DNA from: Muribaculaceae bacterium
GTDB taxonomy: Bacteria; Cyanobacteriota; Vampirovibrionia; Gastranaerophilales; Gastranaerophilaceae
Direction of reading: 5' to 3'
NCBI GenBank assembly: GCA_023665935.1
Contig: JAMPCZ010000009.1
Span: 1 to 35,250 of the forward strand
DNA length: 35,250 nucleotides
Under the pieces are notes generated by a model. The model did not search any database. It had not been told where the DNA came from and saw nothing but the letters and a program-made list of their open reading frames with translations. Below, piece after piece: positions 14,881-26,700 of this stretch. A program made the translations under genes and the position numbers. Numbering within the stretch: position 1 is the first letter of the stretch; every line of letters starts with the position of its first letter.

Positions 14881-16572
14881 TTATTTCTTGCGGTACAGGA
14901 TGTACGTGTAATTATCTTTTTTGTACATATTTACCAGGTCAAAATCTCGTTCTATTAAAAATACTATATCATACAAGTATTTTTTCAGCATGATTTCAAC
15001 GGTGTGATTCTTTACTGCCGTAATATCCGTGACGGATTTTCTGAGTTCTTCAAGCGGAACCACGTTTTCTCCATCGCTGTCATAAAGGGCTATAATCAGG
15101 AACCTTCCTGAATCTATATTATTTATAACGTTGTCATTGAAAAATTCAAAAAAGTTTTTTGAAAAAATTAAATCCGAAAATACTGCATCGTAGATAACCC
15201 CGTATTTTGCTTTTTTATCCATTAAATTTTGCTGGGATTTATCATAGTATTTTTCGTTGTACGGGTTTCTTACTTCTTTGTGAAAGTCAAAGTTATGGAC
15301 TCTGACTGATTCATTTTTTCTAAAATAGTACGGTGCATCAGAGCCAAACGGTGCAATAACCATATCTTCATTTGTTAGCCCCAGGTTTGCGGCTTCATCT
15401 TGAACGGCTGCAAATGCAAGGTGTTTTGATTTTTTGATTTGTTTGGAATATTGCACATCAAAGATTCCTGACATAATTATGAAGAAAGAACAGAATGCAA
15501 TCAGGTGTTTTTTTGTCAGGCTTGCAGAGAGTCCGTATACCGCCAAAATGAATGATGGTGCCGCAAGGTATAAAATATAACGCGGTGTAAATACGTTAAT
15601 TTGAAGCATTGCAAGTGCGACTGACAGTCCAAAACTTACAAATAGTATACAATATAAAGTTTTTATAAATCCGGAAGATTTGCAAAATCCTTTAACTAAA
15701 CCGTATAAAAAATATGCGCCCGGAACCATTATCAAAATGACTAGAGCCGGAGTCATATCATAAGAGCTGAGGCTCGGCCAATATGGGTTTTGTACAAGAT
15801 TTGTGGCGAAGAAGTTTCTCAAAACTTCTACCATTTGCCAAAATGCAAAAGAGCCTTCATGTTTTATTACAAACAGGTTTCTCATTTTTGCGTAATAACC
15901 GACCAGTACAAAATATGGAATAAGGCAAATAGCTTCTGCTGCGATAATTTTTAGGTATGTGTAAAACTTCTTTTTGTTTTGGTTAAATAGGTATATTCCA
16001 TAGCAGATTGTTGCGGAAATATTATATAAAATTCCGCCAACCAACGTATATGGGATTAAAATATTTACAATAGCAAGGTTTATTGCTGATTTTTTGCTCC
16101 CGCTGTTTTCAAAATCTATCAGGAAATTTAGTGATAGCAGAACCAGGAAGGCTACAGCAGAATACATACGGGCTTCAACGGAAAAAAGTACCAATAATGG
16201 GCTGACTGCACTTATCGCGGAGGCTGCAATTATTAAAATTTTATTATTCTTAAATAGTTTGTTTGAAATTATGTAAACCATTGGGATAGTTAGCAGTCCA
16301 AAGATAAAAGAGAGAGTTCTTATTGCAATTTCGTTGTCACCAAAAATTTTCATCCAAAAATGCAAAACAAAGAAGTATAACGGTGTATGTTGTAAATCTA
16401 CAGATGTCAGGTTTTGCAAGATTCCTGCCGGAAAGTTCTGAATCGCAGTTGTCCAAGAGCATGCTTCATCATACCAAAATGATGTATTGATGTATAAAAT
16501 TCTTAAAATAAATGCAATTATGAATATTATTGCAGGAACGATTATTCCTAAAAGCTTTTTCTTATCTGTCAT
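14881..16572 (-). CDS. GT39/ArnT-like membrane glycosyltransferase
   Basis: The 563-residue protein has about a dozen hydrophobic segments in its first 400 residues and a soluble C-terminal domain. The N-terminal loop has TSFWYDEACSW, matching the catalytic-Asp region of GT-C (PMT/ArnT-type) transferases, followed by HTPLYFFVLHFWMKIFGDNEIAIRTLSFIFG, which is typical of this superfamily. Such enzymes move a sugar from a polyprenyl-phosphate donor to a protein or lipid at the outer face of the cytoplasmic membrane. Donor and acceptor cannot be read from the sequence. ATG 16572 has AGAGGGA upstream. It is co-directional with the secreted protein gene at 14486 and divergent from the Spy-like gene. 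Confidence 0.85.
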   Translation of the reverse strand: MTDKKKLLGIIVPAIIFIIAFILRILYINTSFWYDEACSWTTAIQNFPAGILQNLTSVDLQHTPLYFFVLHFWMKIFGDNEIAIRTLSFIFGLLTIPMVYIISNKLFKNNKILIIAASAISAVSPLLVLFSVEARMYSAVAFLVLLSLNFLIDFENSGSKKSAINLAIVNILIPYTLVGGILYNISATICYGIYLFNQNKKKFYTYLKIIAAEAICLIPYFVLVGYYAKMRNLFVIKHEGSFAFWQMVEVLRNFFATNLVQNPYWPSLSSYDMTPALVILIMVPGAYFLYGLVKGFCKSSGFIKTLYCILFVSFGLSVALAMLQINVFTPRYILYLAAPSFILAVYGLSASLTKKHLIAFCSFFIIMSGIFDVQYSKQIKKSKHLAFAAVQDEAANLGLTNEDMVIAPFGSDAPYYFRKNESVRVHNFDFHKEVRNPYNEKYYDKSQQNLMDKKAKYGVIYDAVFSDLIFSKNFFEFFNDNVINNIDSGRFLIIALYDSDGENVVPLEELRKSVTDITAVKNHTVEIMLKKYLYDIVFLIERDFDLVNMYKKDNYTYILYRKK

Positions 16573-16630
16573 ATATCCCTCTTTCTAAATTTATCATATC
16601 ATAAAATGAACAAAATAATTTGCGGTTTCG

Positions 16631-16660
16631 TTATAGTGATGTAAAACGCAAGGATACAAT
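16631..16660 (+). promoter_or_regulatory. Possible promoter of the Spy-like gene
   Basis: TTATAG (16631-16636), an 18-base spacer and TACAAT (16655-16660) lie 21 bases ahead of the start codon. The -35 box is weak. Confidence 0.3.
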
Positions 16661-16681
16661 CTAAGAAGAAAGGATGTAGAT

Positions 16682-17200
16682 ATGAAAAAGTTTTTAATTA
16701 TGTCAGTAGTTGCAGCAATGACAACAGTTGCTCCAGTGTTAGCTCAAGATGAAGCTCAAGTTTTGCCGCAGGGACCTTGCCCTATTGACCGTTGCGAAAA
16801 GCCTGCTCCTGATATGGGTGTTTGTCCTGAGCGTATGCACAGACCACCTCATTTTGATATGAAAAAATTTGAAGATGAATTGAACTTGACCGATAAGCAA
16901 AAGGAAGAGTTAAAAGTATTGAGAGAAAAACGAATGGAGGCAGCAAAACCTTTGCACGAAAAACTTAGAGCAGCAGAGCAAGAAGCTTGCCAAATTCGTA
17001 AAGAGCTTAGAGAAATAAGATTTCAAGCCAAAAAAGATTTTGAATCAGTGTTAACTGATAAGCAGTTGAAGAAACTTGAAAAACTAAAAGCTGAACGCAG
17101 ACAAATGTTTGAAAAAAGACATAAAGCAGGCATGCACAAACGACCACCGATGCAATTCGAATGTAATTGCGGTTGTAAAAAAACACCTGTACAAGAATAA
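16682..17200 (+). CDS. Periplasmic Spy/CpxP-like protein with Cys-rich tail
   Basis: The 172-residue protein has a signal peptide (MKKFLIMSVVAAMTTVAPVLAQ). The mature part is dominated by charged helices. LNLTDKQKEELKVLREKRM and FESVLTDKQLKKLEKLKAERR are two LTxxQ-type motifs, as in the Spy/CpxP/ZraP family of periplasmic chaperones and metal-stress sensors. Flanking these are a Pro/Cys-rich N-terminal segment (CPIDRCEKPAPDMGVC) and a His/Met/Cys tail ending CNCGCKK, which could bind metal. Family membership is likely; a role in envelope or metal stress is inferred. It starts at ATG 16682 with AAAGGA upstream and is closed by a very strong terminator, so it is monocistronic. Confidence 0.75.
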   Translation: MKKFLIMSVVAAMTTVAPVLAQDEAQVLPQGPCPIDRCEKPAPDMGVCPERMHRPPHFDMKKFEDELNLTDKQKEELKVLREKRMEAAKPLHEKLRAAEQEACQIRKELREIRFQAKKDFESVLTDKQLKKLEKLKAERRQMFEKRHKAGMHKRPPMQFECNCGCKKTPVQE

Positions 17201-17206
17201 TATTAC

Positions 17207-17239
17207 GAGGCGCGCCCGAATCTCGGGCGCGCCTCTTTT
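17207..17239 (+). terminator. Strong GC-rich terminator
   Basis: GAGGCGCGCCCGA (17207-17219) pairs perfectly with TCGGGCGCGCCTC (17223-17235) and is followed by TTTTA. The GC content of the stem stands out against the AT-rich surroundings. Confidence 0.92.
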
Positions 17240-17340
17240 ATTCTGCAAATATTTCAAATTATTAACAAAATCTATCCCTCGACTAGAAAAACTAACCAAA
17301 AGATGTTATACTACGTATGTAATAGAAAGTGTAGGTGTTT

Positions 17341-17616
17341 ATGCTGGTAGGTTTAATGTCAAAGATGAATGCTGTATCGCAAAAGAGTAATGCTCAATAT
17401 GCAATGATGCAAAATCGTATGAATATGATGAATGCCGTTAGAAGTCTTCCTTTTGGAGGTCACAGTATGGAAGAGTTGCATTCTCTTGATACCAATTTAG
17501 CCTTGAGTAATGATTATAATCAAACTCTTTATTTGTTGGCTTCTGCACAAGAAAAATTTGCGCAGCAATTGATGAAAAATTCAGCTAATGAGTTTAAAAT
17601 CTCCTACATGGCTTAG
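17341..17616 (+). CDS. Small helical protein of unknown function upstream of the giant protein
   Basis: The protein has 91 residues from ATG 17341, or 86 from the in-frame ATG 17356; both have TAGG-like sequences upstream. It is Met-, Asn- and Gln-rich and probably all helical (SNAQYAMMQNRMNMMNAVRSL and LALSNDYNQTLYLLASAQEKFAQQLM). It has no signal peptide or membrane segment. A TATACT -10-like box at 17307-17312 may drive it. It ends 113 bp before the 3260-residue gene on the same strand. A role as a small partner or secretion chaperone is possible but rests on position alone. I do not recognise a family. Confidence 0.65.
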   Translation: MLVGLMSKMNAVSQKSNAQYAMMQNRMNMMNAVRSLPFGGHSMEELHSLDTNLALSNDYNQTLYLLASAQEKFAQQLMKNSANEFKISYMA

Positions 17617-17729
17617 GCGGATTTTTAGTTTTGTAAAAAATACATTAAGAAGTGTAAATATTTCGCCTTTTCCATAAAGTTACTAAGAAAAATGTCGTTA
17701 TTACATGTATATAGGAAAGGTCTGTCAGC

Positions 17730-20700
17730 ATGTCAAGTCAAGATATTTCTCTTGGTAAGGGTAAAAATCTTATAAATATTAATCTCTCCGGATTAAAGGG
17801 CGGGATTAGACGTGAACAGCTGCAGACTGAAAATGAAAAAAGTATTTTTGATTCTGTTGATACTAATAAGGATGGTGTATTACAGGATAATGAAGTGCAG
17901 CAGCTTGCCGTAAAATTAGCTGAAGCTGCCGGTAAAAAAGACGAAACAAACCTTTCAAACGGGGAAGCTAAAGACTTTTTAAAAGGGGCAGGTTTAAAAG
18001 ATATAAAAAAAGAAGATTTGTTCAAATTTGTTCAGAACATATCTCAAAGCAGTGACAATATAAAAGAATGCAAGACAGATCCTGAAACTAATAATGTAAT
18101 TATTGAATATAATGACGGAACTATAGAAACAATTAGACCGGACAAGACCTCTACTCGTACACAGACTGATGGGGAAGGTACAACTACAACCGTTGAGTAT
18201 AATGCAAACGGGCAACCGTTAGGCAAAACTATCGTTGTTAAAAACGGGAAAGACGGTACAGCTACGATTTATCAGCTCGATGCCGAAGGCAATCCAGTAA
18301 AAAATAATGACGGAGAGTATGTTCCTGCTCAAACTACAGTAACTTCCGATGAAGGAAAGACTGTTGTAGAATCTAAGTTTGAAAACGGTATTCCAAGAGA
18401 ACAAACTACTACAACTGAAGATTCTAAATCAGTTATCCAATATAACGAAAGCGGTGTTCCTGCTGAACAAACCATCACAAAAGAAGGTTCTTCGACCGTT
18501 ATTAAATATGATGAAAGCGGACACGAAGCTACTGCTGTCGAAACTCAAGGTGAATATACCGTAAAGAATTTTACGTATGTCAATGGTGAACCTCGCGAAG
18601 ATTCTCGTGTGGAAAACAAAGGCTTAGATAATGAAGTTTCAACAACGTTTACTTACAATGAGGATGGTACAGTTATTGAACGCAGCACCGAAACAAATAC
18701 AGGTAAAACGTCTGCTCGTTTAACAAAAGACGGAAAACCTTTGGAGGAACAATCAGTTGACGGCAATAAGCGTACAATTCGTCAGTATACAGAAGACGGC
18801 AGTTCTGTTGAAACGATACAAGAGGGTGAAAATGTTACCCAAAATCAACTTAATCCTGAAGGTCAAAGATTAACTCAGGTTAAAGTAAAAAATGGTAAGC
18901 AGTATCAATTACGCTATGACGGGAATGGTAATACCGAGGGTATTATTGTTCAGTGTGGTGAAACTCCTGCTGCTATTGCTAAAAAATTCGGAGTTCCATT
19001 AAATAAATTACTTGAAGTTAACAAAGATAAGCTTATTGGCAAAGGTAAAAACAGAAGTTTCAGAGTTGGTGACAGTATCAAGATTCCTCGCGAATTGGAA
19101 GCTGATGCAAAAGTTTTACAGGGCAGAGATTCCAGTGCTCAGGCTGTTGCAAAATATCAAAAGTTGCTTGCCGAAAGAGAGCGAGACAAACAGCTTCGCG
19201 CAATGGGCTTAAGAGATTATAAACGTGCGGGTGAAAAATTTACCTATGGCGGAAAACAATATACCGTTCTAGGTACCATGACGAACCGCGCAAGATTACT
19301 TGTTGCCGATTCTAAGGGTAATATTACTGTTGCGTCTTGGGATAAAAAGATTTTAAAAGACGAATATGTTGCAACAACCAATATGTATGACTTTGGCAAG
19401 AAAGTTAGAGCTGCTGACGGTAAAGAGTACGTTGTTGTTGAAGACAGAAACGACGGTCACGGCAGAAAAATTGTACTGGATGCAAATGGCAGGGCTATGG
19501 TTTTGTCAGGCGGTAACAGTAAAACGGATTTTTCTGACAGGTATATACTTCGCAATGATTATGTTCAAGCATCTGATATTTATGACCAAACAGGCGGCAG
19601 CAGTACTGTTTCAAGTAACGGAGTAAAATATGTAAAAGACAAACAAGGTAAAGTTTGGTATGTTGATTCGAAGACTGGCAAATTTCTTGTGAAAAATGAC
19701 TACTCTAACTTTGTACAGCAGGAAGCAACTGCTATTACCAATACAATTTACGATGCTGCCCATGGTTGGGGGACGGATGAAGATAAGTTGAAAAAAGGTG
19801 TTTCGCAGATTTATTCTCCTGCGATTTTAGCTCAAGTTAATACTGCCCTTGCCGCTAAGGATTCTGATTACCGCGGGGATGCTCACACAATGCCTTTAGA
19901 AGCATTGATTTTGGATGAAGAAACCCATGGTAATTCAAGACAATATTTCAGAACTCTTATCAACAACAATGTAATGTCTAATACTCAAATAGGTAACACG
20001 GTTGCCAGAGAATTGCAGCACGAAGTTGAAGGCGGGCTGTTTGGGTACACTAGTACGGCTTCCGTGAATGAAGTAATGAATCTTCTTCCTGAATCAAACA
20101 GGGATGCCCGTCTTGCTACTGAGGCTTCTTTAGGACAGCTCCGTCCCGATTTGGTTCCAAATGAGGGTTCTCTGACTAGAGCATATTTGGCAAAAGATGG
20201 TTGGAATGCTCAAGAAGTTGACCAATTCGATTCTAACTGGGTTGCAAATAATAACTACGCACCGGGCGTTGACCAAGCGCATCGTAATGCGGTTATTGGC
20301 AGACTGGTTTTTGGCTATGACGACCAAGAAGCTTTGCATAAAGGTTTGAGAGCATGTAATGATGATCCGAACAGTTTAGATTATCAATTCTTAAGCCAAA
20401 GGGCTGCAGAAGAAAATGCTGCAAGAGGTTTTGAGGCTCACTTTACCGGTCAGGAGTCAGTTCAAACTTATTTAGCCGGAAGATCTAATGATGGCGGCGA
20501 AGTTGATGTAGCACAGTTATCAGCTTGTAACACCCTATTGTTCAAATCTACGAAACCACCTAGGGTTCAAGCAGAAGAAGCTCTTTATGCTGCTAAAAAA
20601 GGTGATATGTCTAATGTGTTTGCAAGCATGGATCCTGAAGTATATGATTCAATGCAGGAAATTATGTCAAACGGTGATATTCCGGGCTGTGCGTCTGTGG

Positions 20701-23700
20701 AAGCTGCTTATAAAAAAGCAATGGCAGGAGCCAATGCTCATGATAAGACTTCCATAAAAGCAAATGCGATACTATCAGGTCATGTTAATTTTTCACAGCA
20801 GGAGATTACGGCTTTCTGTGTTGAACTTATGCACTCTATTGATACAAATAGAGGTGACGGCGGTTCTACCGGTATAAGTGCTGAACGTACTAATGACGCG
20901 GATTATCAAACCGAACAATTGAAAGCTATTTTATCTCAACACCCTGAAATTATTGCGGATGTAAAAGCTCAAGTTGAAGCCGGAAACTTTAGCTATACTA
21001 CAAGAATAACCTCCGGCGGCGGTCCGGGTACTCAGCCGACATATACTAGTTTTAATACAAATACAAAAGATGATTATCTGAACATTATTAATAATACCAA
21101 TTGCGTTGCTCAAGATGAAGTCTTTTTGGATGAACACGGTAAGAGAATTACTGATCCTGCGCAAATAAAGGCTTTGAAAGAGGCAAATAATGAAGCTCTC
21201 AGCGAAATGAGGAAGTATGTTGCCGAGCTTGAAAGAGAATTCAAAATGGGCGTGGATGAGGAAGGCTGGCTGGATGATGCCGGTAATGCTTTGGTTCGCT
21301 ATTCAGGTATTGGTACTGATAGAGGAGATGTTGCAAATAGGTATCGGGAAGCAAAACGATTATTAAAACAATTGGAAGCCGCAGCACAAGGTAAATTGCG
21401 TGATAGCAAAGGTAATGTTATTTCCGCTCAGCAGTTAGCTCAAGGTATTATAGATAAGGAACAAGGCTTGGCTCAAGTTAATGCCGATTACAAATCTTCT
21501 GTTGGTATGGCAAAAATGGGTATCGTTCTTGCACCGGTAATCCTTGTAACAACTGTTGCCACAGGCGGACTCGGAGCAACAGGCTGGGCTGCAGTTGGTG
21601 TAGGTGCGGGAACAACAGCTCTTGTTGAAGGTACAATGTACGGAACAAACCTATTGACTTCTGAAACAGGTAATAACGCAGAAAATCGAGCTGCTGTCAC
21701 TTCTCAAGTCTTGCAGGATACGGCGTTTTCTGCTGCCGGTATTAAGGTTGGTCAATATGCGGAAAATTTTGCAGTACACGGAATTCAAGCTGTTCAACAG
21801 GCTGATAGAGCCGCCTTCGCTCCTCAAACCTGGAAAATTATTTCAAAAATTCCTGAGGGTAAAGTTAAGGATTTCTTTGGTGCGGTATCAAAAACCAGTG
21901 CAAGATTGGAACAGGCTTCTGCTGATATCGGTGCAACTTTGATTTCTAAACAGGCAAATATTTTAAGAAAAATTCCTGGACTTGCAAATAATGAGGTTGC
22001 TCTCCAAAGAACGGCAGTTGTGGTTGCCAGAGCGGAAGCCGCAGGTTTTGAAATTACAAGTGATACTGTTCAAACTTTGGGTCAAATGTATTTGATTGAC
22101 GGTAACTTTGATGAACAAGGTTTCTATGAAGGCTTGATAATGTCTATTGCCGGTAACTCAATCGGTCACGCTACAAATTTAAAAGGTGAACTCAAAACCG
22201 CAGGAGAAGTTGGGGTACCTCATCCGAAAGCCGAGGTTCCCGGTGCTCCGCATGTTGATGGCGGTACCCACGTAGATGGAGGTGCACACGTAGACGGTGG
22301 AACTCATGTCGATGGAGATGTACACGTAGACGGTGGAACTCATGTTGATGGAGATGTACATGTAGACGGTGGAAGACATGTAGATGGCGATGGAACACAT
22401 GTCGATGGAGATGTACACGTAGACGGTGGAACTCATGTCGATGGAGATGTACACGTAGACGGTGGAACTCATGTTGATGGAGATGTACACGTAGACGGTG
22501 GAAGACATGTAGATGGCGATGGAACACATGTCGATGGTGATGGAACGCATGTGCGTGAAAATGACGGTACTGATATGCACGTTGGGGATGATGATGTAAT
22601 AGACACAGAGGATATTGATGTTGTTGAAGTTATATACGACGATGATGATTTTGCATTTCTTGGAGGTTCTGCGGTTAAATTATTATCTGATGATGGTACC
22701 GGTAAGATAAAACTTGAAATTGACGGAAAAGTTGCTGCAATAGAAGTTTCTAATCCTGAAATCAGGAAAATTATTGCAAATGTTTCGGAATCAGGAAGCT
22801 TAACTTCAGATGGGATTGCAAGATTACTTGATATTGATCAATTTGCAGGCATGATTGAAGATACTCATATGCGCGGTTTAATCAATGATGAAATTTCCCG
22901 TATCGGTAAAGGTACAACTTTGGATGATGTTGAATTCCTTATCGCAGCTCAAAACGCTTACGAAGGTCATAGTTCTATGTACCTTGGCGGAGATAAATGG
23001 GGGCGTAAGGCTAATATGTCAACCTTCCACAAGTACTTGAACGATAACGGACTGAATGCAGATTCATTTAGACGTGTTACCGGATTTGATACGGATATGA
23101 TTTTGGAAAACCGTATGTATGGAATTCGTCAGTATATGAAATCACACCCTAATACTGAAATTTCAAATCATATGTATTCAAAGTATTTAGAGGAAATGGA
23201 ACTTGTCGGTGTAGATAGAGCCGTTATTCAAAAATGCAGGAACTTAAATACTGATTATGGATGTAAAGTTATGTTATCTGCTGATTTACATGATATTAAT
23301 GGTGTTTTAGGTGTTCTTGATGCAGAATTTGCTGAATGGAAACAAGCAAGCAGCGGACATTCAAAATTCCCTCCGATTATAGATTTTAGTACTGTGAAAT
23401 CTAATTGGTATGATTCAACGAGTGCATATGGTCAAGGCGTTGCTGCCGCTTATTCTGAAACAGGATATGATGGTTCGCTTGCTTTTGCAAATATGGATGG
23501 TGAGAGTGTAAAATGGGCATTAAGACATGAATTGACACACTCAAATGACTTGAAGCTTGGTTATAATATTCCGCCTCAATATGATTTAGATAAAATTATG
23601 CCAAAGAAACCAAGATTGGATGCAGCCGGCAATCAAATGTATGATAGTTCTGGTCGTCCTATTATGGATCCGGATATAGATAACTGCATGTTTGTTGACG

Positions 23701-26700
23701 AATTTCTAAAAGCCGGAATAGGTAAAGAACATCTCCCATATGCATATAATAACACTTTAGAATTTATTGCTGTTGCTTCTGAAGGTGATTTGAGCAAGTG
23801 TTCTCCTCAATTCAGACAAATGCTTGTTGATTTTGGTATGCCTGACTGGCAATTAAATATGCGTCCAAAAGAAATTGTCAGCGACCAAGGTCTGCATGTC
23901 GGAAGAAATGAAGGGGCTCGTTCTTCATATTCTTATAATCCGAATAACAGAGATAGCGGATTTGCCGGTTATATTAAACGCTTGTTCGGTAACGATGAAC
24001 GAACTCAAGGTGCATTCAGATATCATTCGGGAGTTGATGTAATTTCTGCTGATAATTTTGATATGAGCGGTATTTATATTGGCGGTAAAGTCGATGTAAT
24101 GGGCGAAATGCTTGAAGGTAAACTTCCTAAAGGTCAAGGTGTTATTGTTTCTCCTGATGCAAAAATCAGATTGGCAAACAGTTGGACTTTAGATATGTCT
24201 GATCCTCAAGTTAGAAGTATTATTGATAATTTGCCGGAAGGAAAAGTATTAACTGTCGGACGTGGTGGTAATATTGAAGTTACAGGACTTTCAAATGCCT
24301 GTGTTTCCGGTAAGCATTTAGAAATCCGCAAGGTTGACGGTGAAATTGTAGTTCGTGATATTTCAACTAACGGTTCTGAAATCTTGGGTAATCGTGGTAT
24401 AGGCAGAGCTCAACAACTGGCAAGACGTATGGGTACATACCTTTCAAGTATTTCCTTTGACGGAGTTTCAAGTGAACTAAAAGGTATGTGGGCAACTTGT
24501 AAGGCTGAACTTAGTGAACTTGCGGATTCAATTTCTTTACCTGATATAAATATTGATACCGCTGCGTTTAAAGCTAAGTATCATCAAGTAATGAACAAAT
24601 TGTCTGTTCTTGCTTCAAAAGCTACATCTACTCTTAAAGTTCAGATAGAAAAATTGATAGCAAAAGTTAAAGAAATGTTTAACTCTTTAACTTCTAAAGG
24701 TGCTGATATAACAATAATGGATGTTCAAGCCGGTTCTCCAAGACCGGGCACTATTAATCCGAATATCACAGGACGTCCGGATTTAGACAGATATGTAACT
24801 CCTCAAAATTCAAGGATGCGTGTAACCAGTGAAAACTTAGAATTAGCAAGACAATTTGGGGTTGATGATACCCACTGTCAATTTATTCGTGAAAATCGTG
24901 AATTGTTTGGAGAAAATCACACTTTTGGTTATTGGCAGGGACATACTCCTGACGATCAACACCATGGTCCATGGAAAATGCACATGTTTTCGGTAGATGA
25001 AGCTGACTGGCAAAGAATGTCACAAACATTGATTCCTTATCTTAACGAACATGGTATTGAATGGAAGACGTTAAGTCTTTTACATGATGTTTCTCATTTG
25101 AACGGAGGTATCCAACAAGGTAAAGCATTTACTATTTACCCTCGCGATAATGCTCATATGGAACAAGTAGCCCGAGATTTAGATTATATCATCAAACGTA
25201 ATAATTTGAGTATTGATGCTTCTGATATTGTCGGTGACAGACAAATGGGCGATACCGGTCGTTTATTCTACCGTTATGAATTTAATTCAAAATCAGCGTT
25301 GAATGAAATTTTAGATCTTTCTGATTCAAATGATTATGCCAAATATAAAGGATTATATGACTCAAACGAAAGACGTGTTAATACTCACGGCGAAGGCAGA
25401 TATTTGGCTGATGATATGACTGCAGCTGATGACCCGTGGTTAAACTTTAACCCTGGAGATGCAAACAGCAGACCGGCTTATGGTAATTCTAATGCCGGAG
25501 TTCGTCCACTAAATCAACCATCTCAAATGAATCCAGCTCCTGCGCCGGCACCGGCTCGTGAAATGTCACCTGCTCCAATGGAAGCTCCTGCGCCGGCACC
25601 TATGGCGGCACCGGCACCGAGCAGATCAATGAATGTTCCTGCTCAGGAGTCAACTCAAGGTTTATCAGTTCTTAAATCTACCGAATTAACCTCTTCATCA
25701 GGATGGCAAAACTTTAAGACAAATTCAGGTGAAATTACTATAGTAAATTCTGACGGTAAAATCTATTTTGGTAGCGTTGGTTCTGATAATATCAAACAAA
25801 TTACGTTAAGACCGGGTGAAACAAGAACCCTTGGTACTACACCAAAAGGTGAAACCATAGTATTAGAACGTACTGCCGGTGGTTCTTATTCTGTAAAAAC
25901 CATGGGTGAAAAGAAACGTTCATTTATGGATAAATTATTTGGACGCAACAAGACCCCGCAAAGTGATTATACTCCGCCGGCAAATCAAGGTGGAGCACAA
26001 ACTTCTGCTGCAAACGGCGGTATTGAAATTGTAAATAAAAGGATGGAACCGACTGATTCTTCTACACCTACAAACATTGTAAGAGATTCCTATCGTGTTG
26101 TTGCAAAAACAGCTGACGGAAATCTTATTTCAGCTCAAATTTCAGGTGATAATTTTGTAATCAATAAAAATGGGCAAATTACGGAAATTCCGCTTTCTGA
26201 ATTGAAAGAACAAGGAACAATCAGTATTAGAGAGTCAAGCACAGATACATATTTGTTGTGTACTATGGATAAGTACGGACGAGTAAGTGTAAGACACAGC
26301 CAAACTCCTGATTCTTTTACTCCGGTTGGTACTAAACCGGGCTCAAAGGTGGCTGATTCGGGAGCAGAAGCAAGAACCCCTGAAAGAATATCCGGAACAA
26401 CGCCAAGAACTCAGTCTGCCGAGGTTGCAAGATTAACCGAGCTGCGCAGAAATAATAAGACCCAGTACGAAATGACTACGATGAAGGAGTTAAATAAGCT
26501 GCAACAAACAAATTCTGCGTTGTATCAAAAACTTGATAGTATGGGGCTTCTCCGCGGACTAAATGAACCGGGGCATAACCAAATTTCAGAAAGATTGTTA
26601 AGTGCAATTCAGCTTGAAAACCAAGGTCGTACTTTGGTAACAAAACTTCCTGAAGGAACTTCACCTTCTCAAATCGGTAATTTTGTTGCTGATGGTGATG

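Noticed and set aside
22251-22553. Possible CRISPR array
   Set aside because: Units are 18 bp, contiguous and in frame with a protein; there are no spacers and no cas genes.
22179-22580. Long reverse-strand open frames across the HVDG repeat region
   Set aside because: They are antisense readings of the low-complexity 18-bp repeats; the plus-strand frame is continuous with the giant protein.
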